DNA of 7,738 bases from NCBI GenBank assembly GCA_964516815.1, contig CAZEXK010000035.1, positions 1 to 7,738 on the forward strand. The letters are read 5' to 3'. Below the pieces are notes generated by a model, which saw nothing but the letters and a program-made list of their open reading frames with translations, made no database searches and was not told the DNA's origin. Below are positions 1-5,986 of the stretch, piece by piece (position 1 is the first letter of the stretch; each line of letters opens with the position of its first letter). The translations under genes were made by a program, and so were the position numbers. The stretch comes from CAIJNA01 sp964516815 (lineage in GTDB: Bacteria; Campylobacterota; Campylobacteria; Campylobacterales; Arcobacteraceae).

Positions 1-47
1 CGGCGAGGTTTACGCCTCCAGCGGTTCGAATCCGCTGCTCTCTGCCA
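1..47 (+). tRNA. 3' part of a class II tRNA, probably tRNA-Ser (truncated by the window edge)
   Basis: Only the 3' half is present, so the anticodon cannot be read. The T arm is clear: stem AGCGG (20-24), 7-base loop TTCGAAT (25-31), stem CCGCT (32-36). It is followed by seven acceptor-strand bases (37-43), discriminator G44 and an encoded CCA (45-47). Upstream is a long variable arm with a 4-bp stem, GAGG (5-8) paired to CCTC (15-18). A long variable arm restricts the identity to Ser, Leu or bacterial Tyr. A G at position 73 favours Ser, because Leu and Tyr normally carry A. The isotype is therefore an inference. The gene converges on priA, whose stop codon begins 18 bases downstream, and no GC-rich terminator is visible between them. 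Confidence 0.88.
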
Positions 48-65
48 TACAATCATAAAATATTA

Positions 66-1913
66 TTAATGTAATGTATCCATATCAATTGAAGCAAATG
101 AGCAATTTATTGAATGTAAAAAGTTAACAAGAGCTGATATATTCTTAGAACGCAATAACATCTCATATCTATATTTATTTGCTATTTTAAATATTTGACA
201 TTCTTTAAAGCCTATTAACTCAATATTGTTTGTATTTAATGCGTGATTAACATAATAGTCTAATTGTTCTTTTGCTTTAAAAGCGTTGTTATGAGAAAAT
301 ACAACACGAGCCAAGCGGATAAATGGTGGATAAATATCAGCTCTTAAATCTAGTTCTTCTTTTAAAAAGTCTTCATAATCCTTATTTTCTAAATAGTTTT
401 GTAAAAACTTTTTATTTTTACTTTGAATAAACACTTCTCCAAATCCATTTCTTCCACTTCTGCCTGCTATTTGTAAGCATAGAGATAAGCCTTTTTCTTT
501 TACTTTATAAGAATGCATATTTAATACAGAATCAATACCCATAATAACAGCAAGCGTTACGTTATGATAGTCATGACCTTTTGATAACATTTGTGTTCCC
601 ACAAGTATATCAATTTTATTTTCATTAAATTCTTTTAGAGTAGTTTTTAAAATCTTGTTTGTTGATATTATGTCACTATCAAATCTTTTTACACATTTAT
701 TAGGGAATAAGTTTGTTAATTGTTCTTGAACTTCAGCAGTACCTAAACGATAATTTTTTATATAACCAGTAGTACATGAGGGACATGAATTTGGAATGTT
801 TTGTGAATAGTTACAATAATGGCACTTTAGTATTTTATGACTTTTATGTAAACTTAAACTTACTGAACAAAATGGACATTCTACACTTTTTGCACATTCA
901 TTACATATTTGAAATTTAAAATTTGCTCTTGTTGGCAAAAAAACTATTACTTGTTTACTTTTCTCTAAGGTATTATGAATTTTATTAATTATTTTATTAT
1001 TTAATATTAAGTTTGATTCATCATAAACATATGTTTTATTAGTATTAAAAAATGTTTCTTTTAATCTAAAATATGGAATTTTACTAAAAGATGATAATGA
1101 AGGAGTAGCACTTCCCAAAATTAATTGAATATCATATTTTCTACTCATATATATGCATAAATCTTTTACATTGAGTCTTGGTTTTTTATCTGACTTATAT
1201 GAATCATCATGTTCTTCATCAATTACAATTAAACCTAAATTATTAAATGGTAAAAATAAAGAAGATCTAGCACCTGCTATTAGTTTTACTTTACCACTTG
1301 AGAGGTCTTTAAGCGTTTGTTCTTTTTTCTTTTTACTTATTTTTGAATGCCAAATTGCTAATGAATCTTTAAAAATACTTTCTAAACGCTTTTGCATTTG
1401 AGGAGTCAATGCAATTTCAGGCATAAGTAAAAGTGCTTGCTTATTTTGATTCAATATATTTTCAATATTTTTAATATAGATTTCTGTTTTTCCTGAACCT
1501 GTATTTGCAAATAACAAAGAAGCTTTATTATTTGTACAAAATTCATATGCTTTATTTTGATTATTTGATAATTTTATATTAGAATTAAAATTTACATCAT
1601 TTTTTTCATACATACTATTTTTATTAAAAGCAATATAAACAGATAGCGCTTCACCTATACTACAAACATAATATTTACTAACAAACAAAGCAGTTTCTAA
1701 CATATTTTGATCATAATATTCATCTAATATCTCTAATATATCATTACATTTGAAATTAACAGTATCAACTTTTTTTAAAACAACACCATATAAATCCTTT
1801 TTTCTATTTCTAAGAGGTATTTTAACTTTATTTCCAATTTTTATATTTGTTTTACTTTGATATGTTAGCTGTGATAACGGCGAGCCTAGAAGAGCTATTT
1901 CATAATAATTCAA
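66..1913 (-). CDS. priA: Primosomal protein N' / replication restart 3'-5' helicase PriA
   Basis: PriA binds abandoned replication forks and D-loops, unwinds the lagging arm and starts reloading of the replicative helicase. The 615-residue product shows the expected motifs in order. These are a shortened N-terminal DNA-binding domain (about 1-100), Walker A GSGKT (139-143), DEEH (232-235) and motif III SAT (268-270). Eight zinc-binding cysteines follow at 337, 340, 346, 349, 364, 367, 377 and 380, then GTQMLSKGHD (439-448) and QIAGRSGR (481-488). As far as I recall, the cysteine spacing matches E. coli PriA exactly. The protein is about 115 residues shorter than the E. coli enzyme, mostly at the N-terminus, as I would expect in Campylobacterota. 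The start is TTG (1913-1911), overlapping the upstream TGA as TTGA. No strong Shine-Dalgarno is visible, so translational coupling to the pseudopilin gene is likely. It is the last gene of a four-gene minus-strand operon. Confidence 0.96.
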   Translation of the reverse strand: MNYYEIALLGSPLSQLTYQSKTNIKIGNKVKIPLRNRKKDLYGVVLKKVDTVNFKCNDILEILDEYYDQNMLETALFVSKYYVCSIGEALSVYIAFNKNSMYEKNDVNFNSNIKLSNNQNKAYEFCTNNKASLLFANTGSGKTEIYIKNIENILNQNKQALLLMPEIALTPQMQKRLESIFKDSLAIWHSKISKKKKEQTLKDLSSGKVKLIAGARSSLFLPFNNLGLIVIDEEHDDSYKSDKKPRLNVKDLCIYMSRKYDIQLILGSATPSLSSFSKIPYFRLKETFFNTNKTYVYDESNLILNNKIINKIHNTLEKSKQVIVFLPTRANFKFQICNECAKSVECPFCSVSLSLHKSHKILKCHYCNYSQNIPNSCPSCTTGYIKNYRLGTAEVQEQLTNLFPNKCVKRFDSDIISTNKILKTTLKEFNENKIDILVGTQMLSKGHDYHNVTLAVIMGIDSVLNMHSYKVKEKGLSLCLQIAGRSGRNGFGEVFIQSKNKKFLQNYLENKDYEDFLKEELDLRADIYPPFIRLARVVFSHNNAFKAKEQLDYYVNHALNTNNIELIGFKECQIFKIANKYRYEMLLRSKNISALVNFLHSINCSFASIDMDTLH

Positions 1914-2326
1914 TTTAATACTTTTTTACATAAGTCATTATTATTATTACAAGTAAAAGTTAGTTTTTTAAATGAATAAATAAAATTTAAAGTATCCCCA
2001 TTGTTAAAATGAAAGGCATAAGTATTATTGTTTACTTTTGTCCAATAATTATTAAAAAAATTATTTTTTTTAAGTATATTAGAAAATAAATAAATTCCAT
2101 CATCTAGATTATACAAATTGTTTGTTTTATTTTCTAAAATAAGTTTATTTTTATAAGATTTTAGTGCTTCTTGAATTAATAATGAGTCACTGTAGCACTG
2201 CTTTATAGAGGTATCTTGGTACATATTCATAATATTTGGAACTATTGCACTTGCTAATATGGATAATATTAAAATAACAAATATACTTTGTATTATAGAA
2301 AATGCTTTTTTATTTAATATCTTCAA
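1910..2326 (-). CDS. Prepilin-like (type II secretion / type IV pilus pseudopilin-like) protein with Gln at +5
   Basis: The 138-residue product starts with a short basic leader (MKILNKKA) followed by F-S-I-I-Q and about 20 hydrophobic residues (9-29). This is the pattern of a prepilin peptidase substrate, cleaved between Ala8 and Phe9, that sits in the inner membrane and can be assembled into a pilus or pseudopilus. The usual Glu at +5 of the mature protein is replaced by Gln13. The rest is Asn/Lys-rich with three cysteines (44, 126, 133). Cys126 and Cys133 could close a small C-terminal disulfide loop as in many pilins. The start must be TTG at 2326-2324: no ATG occurs before residue 33, which lies after the signal. 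It overlaps the upstream gene by 17 bases and lacks a visible Shine-Dalgarno. Its stop overlaps the priA start. No other pilus or secretion gene is in the window, so its machine is unknown. Confidence 0.75.
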   Translation of the reverse strand: MKILNKKAFSIIQSIFVILILSILASAIVPNIMNMYQDTSIKQCYSDSLLIQEALKSYKNKLILENKTNNLYNLDDGIYLFSNILKKNNFFNNYWTKVNNNTYAFHFNNGDTLNFIYSFKKLTFTCNNNNDLCKKVLN

Positions 2327-2564
2327 GGTCTTGTGAAATTTCCATAAGTTGTTTTTCTAACTCAACTAACTCATTTGTTTTTTGAATAAATGCTAACAAA
2401 ACATCTTGTATATTAAGATTTTTGTTGATGTCTAAAAATTTTACTATACCTCTTTCTATTCTATTGTTTTTATCTTCACCAATGTCAACAGAAAATACTT
2501 TATGATTTATATGAAAGTCTATTTTTTTGTTTTTTATATCATTGTACATTGTATTATTTATCAT
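2310..2564 (-). CDS. Small protein, possible ZapA-like cell-division factor
   Basis: I do not recognise this gene by name. The product is about 84 residues from ATG 2564-2562. ATG 2549-2547 (79 residues) and TTG 2585-2583 (91 residues) are in frame, and none has a convincing Shine-Dalgarno. The first ATG overlaps the upstream gene by 11 bases, while the second follows its stop by 4 bases. The layout is a short beta-like stretch (KKIDFHINHKVFSVDIG), a charged helix, then a helix running into a C-terminal coiled coil rich in Leu, Glu and Gln. This order resembles ZapA, which bundles FtsZ filaments, but sequence identity by eye is weak. The upstream coiled-coil gene would be a natural ZapB-like partner. 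The function is an inference. The gene is part of the tight minus-strand operon ending in priA. Confidence 0.6.
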   Translation of the reverse strand: MINNTMYNDIKNKKIDFHINHKVFSVDIGEDKNNRIERGIVKFLDINKNLNIQDVLLAFIQKTNELVELEKQLMEISQDLEDIK

Positions 2565-2742
2565 CCACAATAAGTGCTTTGTCAATGGTTAATAACATAT
2601 TTTCATTGTTATATTTTAACTTATCTAGTTGATTTTTTAAAGACTCTATTTCATCTTTTAAATAATCATTTTCATTTTTCATATTTAAATAGTTTTCTTT
2701 AATTAATTGTATTTGAGTGCTTAATTTTGTTATTATATTCAT
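2554..2742 (-). CDS. Small coiled-coil protein (62 aa), possibly ZapB-like
   Basis: This is the first gene of the minus-strand operon. The product is 62 residues, starts at ATG 2742-2740 and is predicted to be almost wholly helical. Leu28, Ile32, Leu35, Leu39 and Leu42 follow 4-3-4-3 spacing, the mark of a parallel coiled coil, with a polar Lys/Glu/Asn surface. There is no membrane segment or signal peptide, so it should be cytoplasmic. Its size and build recall ZapB, the small coiled-coil protein linked to ZapA at the division ring. Any short coiled coil would look similar, so this is only a suggestion. No clear Shine-Dalgarno precedes the ATG. Its stop overlaps or nearly abuts the next gene, which supports co-transcription with the other three genes. 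Confidence 0.6.
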   Translation of the reverse strand: MNIITKLSTQIQLIKENYLNMKNENDYLKDEIESLKNQLDKLKYNNENMLLTIDKALIVDDK

Positions 2743-2760
2743 GTTGTTATTTTAACAAAT

Positions 2761-2766
2761 ATTATT
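2761..2766 (-). promoter_or_regulatory. Candidate -10 element for the coiled-coil-pseudopilin-priA operon
   Basis: Read on the minus strand this is AATAAT, one mismatch from TATAAT. It would start transcription near 2753, about 11 bases before the ATG at 2742. The same repeated motif occurs three bases upstream, and the whole stretch is AT-rich, so the exact element is uncertain. A promoter must lie in this gap because the neighbouring operon is divergent. No good -35 is visible. Confidence 0.25.
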
Positions 2767-2767
2767 A

Positions 2768-2785
2768 TTAATTCAACTGAATTAA
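2768..2785. repeat. Perfect 8-bp inverted repeat in the divergent control region (candidate operator)
   Basis: TTAATTCA (2768-2775) and TGAATTAA (2778-2785) are exact reverse complements separated by AC. The repeat sits between the two divergent operons, about 26 bases before the minus-strand start codon and 36 bases before the plus-strand ATG at 2822. It would overlap the -15 to -32 region of the candidate minus promoter and lie near the -35 region of the plus promoter. It has no GC-rich stem and no following U run in either gene-ward direction, so it does not look like a terminator. An operator for a dimeric regulator is the natural reading. In DNA this AT-rich, such a repeat can also arise by chance. 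Confidence 0.45.
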
Positions 2786-2806
2786 GTACATATTTAACGA
2801 TTTTTG

Positions 2807-2812
2807 GATAAT
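2807..2812 (+). promoter_or_regulatory. Candidate -10 element (GATAAT) for the PLD-M48-dgkA-waaC operon
   Basis: GATAAT matches the -10 consensus in five of six positions and follows a T-run (2801-2805), a layout common in sigma-70 promoters of Campylobacterota, which often lack a clear -35. Transcription would start near 2819-2820, only two or three bases before ATG 2822, giving an almost leaderless mRNA. The overlapping GGATAA (2806-2811) could instead be read as a weak ribosome binding site, in which case the promoter lies further upstream. Confidence 0.35.
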
Positions 2813-2821
2813 ATCCACTTT

Positions 2822-3274
2822 ATGAGAAAGATATATTTGTTGACTTTTATACTTTTTAGTTTTAGTTTTTCTGATGATAAACTATATTTTTTACCTGCAC
2901 AAAATAAAGAAGTAAAAAAAGAAATTAGAAGTTTAATTAGTAATGCACAGCATAATATAGATTTAGCTATTTATAATATAAGATATTCTAAGTTTATAGA
3001 TGAATTAAACAAAGCAGCTATAAGAGGTGTAGCTATAAATATATTTTATGAAAAAAAAGATGGTAAGTTTCATAAAAATATTAAATTTTATAAAACTAGT
3101 AAAAAAATGCACACAAAAATAGCTATTTTTGATGGAAATATTGTATTGTTTGGTAGTGCTAATTGGAAAAAAGAATCATATAAAAATAACTATGAAGTTG
3201 TCAATATAATTAATGATGAAAATAAAGTAAAAAAATTCAATGAATTTTTTAAAAAGTTAAAGGAAGAAAATTGA
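2822..3274 (+). CDS. Exported phospholipase D-family protein with a single HKD motif (probable nuclease)
   Basis: Starting at ATG 2822 the product has 150 residues and opens with a Sec-type signal peptide (basic MRK, then a hydrophobic stretch to about residue 17, then Asp-Asp), so it should act in the periplasm or outside the cell. The mature part carries one phospholipase D catalytic motif: His97-x-Lys99-x4-Asp104, followed by Gly111-Ser112-x-Asn114. A single motif in a protein of about 150 residues is the arrangement of Nuc-type endonucleases, which form the active site as a dimer. I recall the Helicobacter nuclease NucT as a comparable exported protein. An in-frame TTG at 2804 would add six residues in front of the signal peptide and is less likely. 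It is the first gene of the plus-strand operon and its TGA overlaps the next start. DNA or phosphodiester cleavage is inferred from the family. Confidence 0.88.
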   Translation: MRKIYLLTFILFSFSFSDDKLYFLPAQNKEVKKEIRSLISNAQHNIDLAIYNIRYSKFIDELNKAAIRGVAINIFYEKKDGKFHKNIKFYKTSKKMHTKIAIFDGNIVLFGSANWKKESYKNNYEVVNIINDENKVKKFNEFFKKLKEEN

Positions 3275-4530
3275 TTTTAGAAATTACTATTGGAGCATAT
3301 TGTATTTACTTTTTAATAAATTTCTATACAACATTTATGCAAATACATTATGTAAATAATGCAAAAAATACAAATGCAGTAATATTAAATGCTAGTAAGT
3401 TTAAAGAAGCAGGAAACTATTCAGTTGAAGTTCAAAAAATGACACTACTTGGTATATTATATGATTTTGTATTATTTTTTATATGGATTTTTTTTGGTTT
3501 ACAATACCTTGATACATTAAGCGCGTCTTATGTTTCTTGGCAAAAAGCTATTATTTTTATTGATGCTTTTATTATAATAAATTGGGTTTTAGCATTGCCT
3601 TTTGAACTGTACTCTACTTTTGTGATAAATAAAAAATATGGTTTTTCAAATATGACAGCTAAATTATTTATAATAGATACAATAAAAAGTGCAATTATTT
3701 TTTTAATCTTAGGTTCTTTTATTATTGCTGTTTTAGCAATAATTATTGAGAATTTTAATTCTTGGTGGGTTTGGGGCTTTTTATTTATTTTTACTGTTAT
3801 TGTTTTAATAAATATGTTATATCCACTATTTAGGGCAAAAATGTTTGATAAGTTTTCACCGCTTGAAGATAAGGATTTAGAAGAAAAAATAAATGCACTT
3901 TTAAATAAGGTTGGGTTTAAAAGTTCAGGAGTATTTAGTGTAGATGCATCAAAAAGAGATAATAGATTAAATGCATATTTTGGTGGATTGGGTGCTACAA
4001 AAAGAGTTGTGTTATTTGATACTTTAGTACAAAAACTAACACACAATGAACTTTTAGCAGTATTAGGACATGAATTAGGTCACTTTAAAAATGGGGATAT
4101 TTTAAAAAATATAGGGATGATGGGAATTATTATGTTTTTATTTTTTGCTATTTTTGGTAATTTACCTGAAGAGTTATTTTTACAATTAAAATTGAACAAT
4201 GATTCATTTTCAATTATTGTAATGTTTATAATGCTTTCACCTATCGTATCTTTTTTTATTATGCCAATTATGTCTGCTATGAGTCGACATAATGAATATG
4301 CTGCTGATGAATTTGGTTCTAATTTATCTAGTAAAGATGACCTTGTAAACGCACTTTTAAAACTTGCTAATGAAAATAAATCATTTCCTTTATCCCATCC
4401 TTTGTACATATTCTTTCATTTTTCACATCCTCCTTTAGTCCAAAGGCTTAGAGAATTGGGTTATAAAGGCGCTGGAATATCGCAATTAAGTGAAAATGAT
4501 GAAAATTTACAAAGTAAATTGGAAGTATAA
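3271..4530 (+). CDS. M48 family (Ste24/CAAX protease-like) membrane zinc metallopeptidase
   Basis: The 419-residue integral membrane protein has the zinc motif HELGH (His267, Glu268, His271). The third ligand is Glu342 in NEYAAD, and the conserved C-terminal HFSHPPLVQRL region follows. Hydrophobic segments lie at about 3-21, 60-80, 93-112, 138-160, 165-185, 281-297 and 313-338. NAYFGG (234-239) ahead of the active site is also typical of Ste24-type M48A peptidases. The length matches that subfamily. Bacterial members are thought to cut membrane or misfolded envelope proteins; the substrate here is unknown. Translation starts at TTG 3271-3273, overlapping the upstream TGA as TTGA, with a good Shine-Dalgarno (AAGGAAG, around 3260-3266). 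I see no better ATG start nearby. The next gene begins on the base after the stop. Confidence 0.93.
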   Translation: MILEITIGAYCIYFLINFYTTFMQIHYVNNAKNTNAVILNASKFKEAGNYSVEVQKMTLLGILYDFVLFFIWIFFGLQYLDTLSASYVSWQKAIIFIDAFIIINWVLALPFELYSTFVINKKYGFSNMTAKLFIIDTIKSAIIFLILGSFIIAVLAIIIENFNSWWVWGFLFIFTVIVLINMLYPLFRAKMFDKFSPLEDKDLEEKINALLNKVGFKSSGVFSVDASKRDNRLNAYFGGLGATKRVVLFDTLVQKLTHNELLAVLGHELGHFKNGDILKNIGMMGIIMFLFFAIFGNLPEELFLQLKLNNDSFSIIVMFIMLSPIVSFFIMPIMSAMSRHNEYAADEFGSNLSSKDDLVNALLKLANENKSFPLSHPLYIFFHFSHPPLVQRLRELGYKGAGISQLSENDENLQSKLEV

Positions 4531-4890
4531 ATGAATAATAAACCAAAGTATCATTTTTTTAAAAATACTAAATATGCACTTGAAGGTTTTATTTATGCTT
4601 TGAAAACTGAAACATCATTTAAGCTAGAGTTTTTTATTGCATTTATTGTGATACCTTTGATATTCTTGACGCCATTAGAACTTTGGCAACAAAGTGTATT
4701 GTTAATTACTTATTTTTTAATAATGATTGTTGAATTACTAAATTCAGCCCTTGAAAATGCTGTTGACTTAATAACTAAGGAGATACATCCATTAGCAAAA
4801 AGTGCTAAAGATATTGGAGCGACTGCTGTAATGTTTAGTATTATTTTACATATACTTTGTTGGTTTGTATTTTTAATTAATTTTATATGA
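4531..4890 (+). CDS. dgkA: Diacylglycerol kinase
   Basis: DgkA phosphorylates diacylglycerol to phosphatidic acid in the inner membrane, returning lipid left over from head-group transfer to phospholipid synthesis. The 119-residue product has the family's size and three membrane helices (about 34-50, 54-72, 97-118). The signature ELLNSALENAVD (68-79) carries the active-site residues Glu68, Asn71 and Glu75, equivalent to E. coli Glu69, Asn72 and Glu76. KDIGATAV (93-100) and the N-terminal TETSFKLE (26-33) also match the family. The ATG follows the upstream stop codon with no gap, and GGAAG (4521-4525) lies five bases before it, so co-expression with the M48 gene is likely. Its own stop overlaps waaC. 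The presence of dgkA beside LPS genes suggests a role in lipid recycling during envelope modification. Confidence 0.95.
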   Translation: MNNKPKYHFFKNTKYALEGFIYALKTETSFKLEFFIAFIVIPLIFLTPLELWQQSVLLITYFLIMIVELLNSALENAVDLITKEIHPLAKSAKDIGATAVMFSIILHILCWFVFLINFI

Positions 4891-5903
4891 CTTATGAAGT
4901 AAATACTAAAAAAATAAAAATTTGTATTGTAAAGCTCTCTGCTATGGGAGATATCATTCATGCTATGGTTGCACTACAATTTATAAAAAAAGCATACCCT
5001 AATAGTATAATTGATTGGATTGTAGAAGAAGGGTTTAAACAAATATTACAAAATAATGATGATATTGATAATATATTACCAATAAATCTTAAAAAAATAA
5101 AACAAAATAAATCAGAAATATTTAATCAAATCAAAATATTAAAACAATATTCAAAAAATAATTACAATATTGTTATAGATGCTCAAGGTCTTTTAAAATC
5201 AGCTATAGTTGCTAGAATAGTAGGTAAGAAAATAAAAGGATCATATATAAGCGGGTTTGATAAAAACTCAATAAGAGAATCAATATCATCTTTTTTTTAT
5301 GATAAAACAACAAAAATATCATATACTGCTAATACAATCGATCGAAATGTAAAGGTTATGTGTCATCCTCTTGGTATTGATGTTGAAAAAAAAGATATTT
5401 TAAATAAAAAAGAATTTTTATTTAGTGATTGTACAATTGAAAATAAACCTGAGTTGTATAATTTATTTGTGATTGGTTCAACCTGGGAAAGTAGAAATTA
5501 TCCAAAAGAAAAATTTGTACAACTAGCTAATGAATTAAAAGTAAAAACATACATAGTTTGGGGAAGCAATGAAGAAAAGGAAAAAGCTTTATGGATGACA
5601 AAAAAAAGTGAATATCTAAATATATTACCTAAGGGTAATTTAAATAATTTAAAAAAGATAATACAAAATTGTAATATATTAATAGGTAATGATACAGGTC
5701 CAACACATATGGCATGGGGACTTAATAAACCTAGTGTTACAATATTTGGACCAACTCCTGTAAATAGAGTTCATGTAACTTCTATAAATAAAGTCATAAA
5801 ATCATCAAGTAAAATAAATCATTATAAACTTAATAAAAATGATTTTTCTATTGAAGATATAAAGGTTTCTGCTGTAATTTCTATACTTAACAATATAAAA
5901 TAA
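4887..5903 (+). CDS. waaC: Lipopolysaccharide heptosyltransferase I
   Basis: WaaC transfers L-glycero-D-manno-heptose from its ADP-activated donor to Kdo, the first heptose of the LPS/LOS inner core, on the cytoplasmic face of the inner membrane. The 338-residue GT-9 enzyme has the N-terminal motif KLSAMGDIIH (16-25) with the likely catalytic Asp22. It also has the acceptor-side blocks DWIVEEGF (43-50) and VIDAQGLLKSA (96-106). The donor-binding IGNDTGPTH (266-274) and TIFGPTPVNR (285-294) follow in the C-terminal half. The EEGF and DAQGLxKSA blocks favour heptosyltransferase I over WaaF. The start overlaps the dgkA stop as ATGA with no visible Shine-Dalgarno, so translation is probably coupled. 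It is the last gene of the tight plus-strand cluster, and 83 bases separate it from the next gene. Confidence 0.93.
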   Translation: MTYEVNTKKIKICIVKLSAMGDIIHAMVALQFIKKAYPNSIIDWIVEEGFKQILQNNDDIDNILPINLKKIKQNKSEIFNQIKILKQYSKNNYNIVIDAQGLLKSAIVARIVGKKIKGSYISGFDKNSIRESISSFFYDKTTKISYTANTIDRNVKVMCHPLGIDVEKKDILNKKEFLFSDCTIENKPELYNLFVIGSTWESRNYPKEKFVQLANELKVKTYIVWGSNEEKEKALWMTKKSEYLNILPKGNLNNLKKIIQNCNILIGNDTGPTHMAWGLNKPSVTIFGPTPVNRVHVTSINKVIKSSSKINHYKLNKNDFSIEDIKVSAVISILNNIK

Positions 5904-5936
5904 GTATTTGTGTTAATAAAATAATATAATATAGGC

Positions 5937-5942
5937 TATAAT
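5937..5942 (+). promoter_or_regulatory. Candidate -10 element (TATAAT) for the YejM-like gene
   Basis: A perfect TATAAT lies in the 83-base gap after waaC. TTAATA (5913-5918) is a weak -35 candidate at 18 bases. Transcription would begin near 5949, giving a leader of about 38 bases before the ATG at 5987. Another TATAAT occurs at 5925-5930 without a usable -35. The gap contains no GC-rich terminator, so read-through from waaC is also possible. Confidence 0.45.
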
Positions 5943-5947
5943 CCATT

Positions 5948-5965
5948 TAAAATTATTTAATTTTA
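5948..5965 (+). repeat. AT-only inverted repeat in the leader of the YejM-like gene
   Basis: TAAAATT (5948-5954) and AATTTTA (5959-5965) are exact reverse complements around a four-base loop. The stem has no G-C pairs, so the RNA hairpin would be weak. It is too weak to call a terminator and may be chance in this base composition. Confidence 0.25.
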
Positions 5966-5975
5966 TTTATAATCT

Positions 5976-5982
5976 TAAGGAG
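5976..5982 (+). promoter_or_regulatory. Strong ribosome binding site (TAAGGAG)
   Basis: TAAGGAG is close to a full match to the 16S rRNA 3' end and lies four bases before ATG 5987. It is the best Shine-Dalgarno in the window. It fixes the start of the YejM-like gene and contrasts with the weak or coupled starts of the genes upstream. Confidence 0.85.
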
Positions 5983-5986
5983 ATTA

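Noticed and set aside
48..65. Terminator between the tRNA and priA
   Set aside because: The 18-base gap contains no GC-rich hairpin or clear U run, so no terminator can be supported.
1153..1401. 82-codon open frame on the + strand inside priA
   Set aside because: It lies fully antisense to conserved PriA helicase sequence and its translation shows no domain; it is a shadow frame.
2051..2071. A7 and T8 runs in the pseudopilin gene, and similar 8-base A/T runs at 3051-3058, 3488-3495 and 5291-5298, as possible phase-variation tracts
   Set aside because: A/T runs of eight are expected in DNA this AT-rich, and all the reading frames are intact. Known phase-variable tracts in this group are mostly longer G/C runs.
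2804..2821. TTG at 2804 as the start of the PLD-family gene
   Set aside because: It would add six residues before a well-formed signal peptide and has no ribosome binding site. ATG 2822 gives a standard signal peptide start.
3528..4046. 172-codon open frame on the minus strand inside the M48 gene
   Set aside because: It is antisense to conserved M48 coding sequence, with no recognisable domain and no start signal.
4080..4409. 109-codon minus-strand frame over the M48 active-site region
   Set aside because: It is a shadow of the HELGH-containing gene on the other strand.
4710..4961. 83-codon minus-strand frame across the dgkA-waaC junction
   Set aside because: It is antisense to two well-supported genes and carries no family features.
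5904..5986. Rho-independent terminator after waaC
   Set aside because: The only inverted repeat is purely A-T with a weak stem and no proper U tract.
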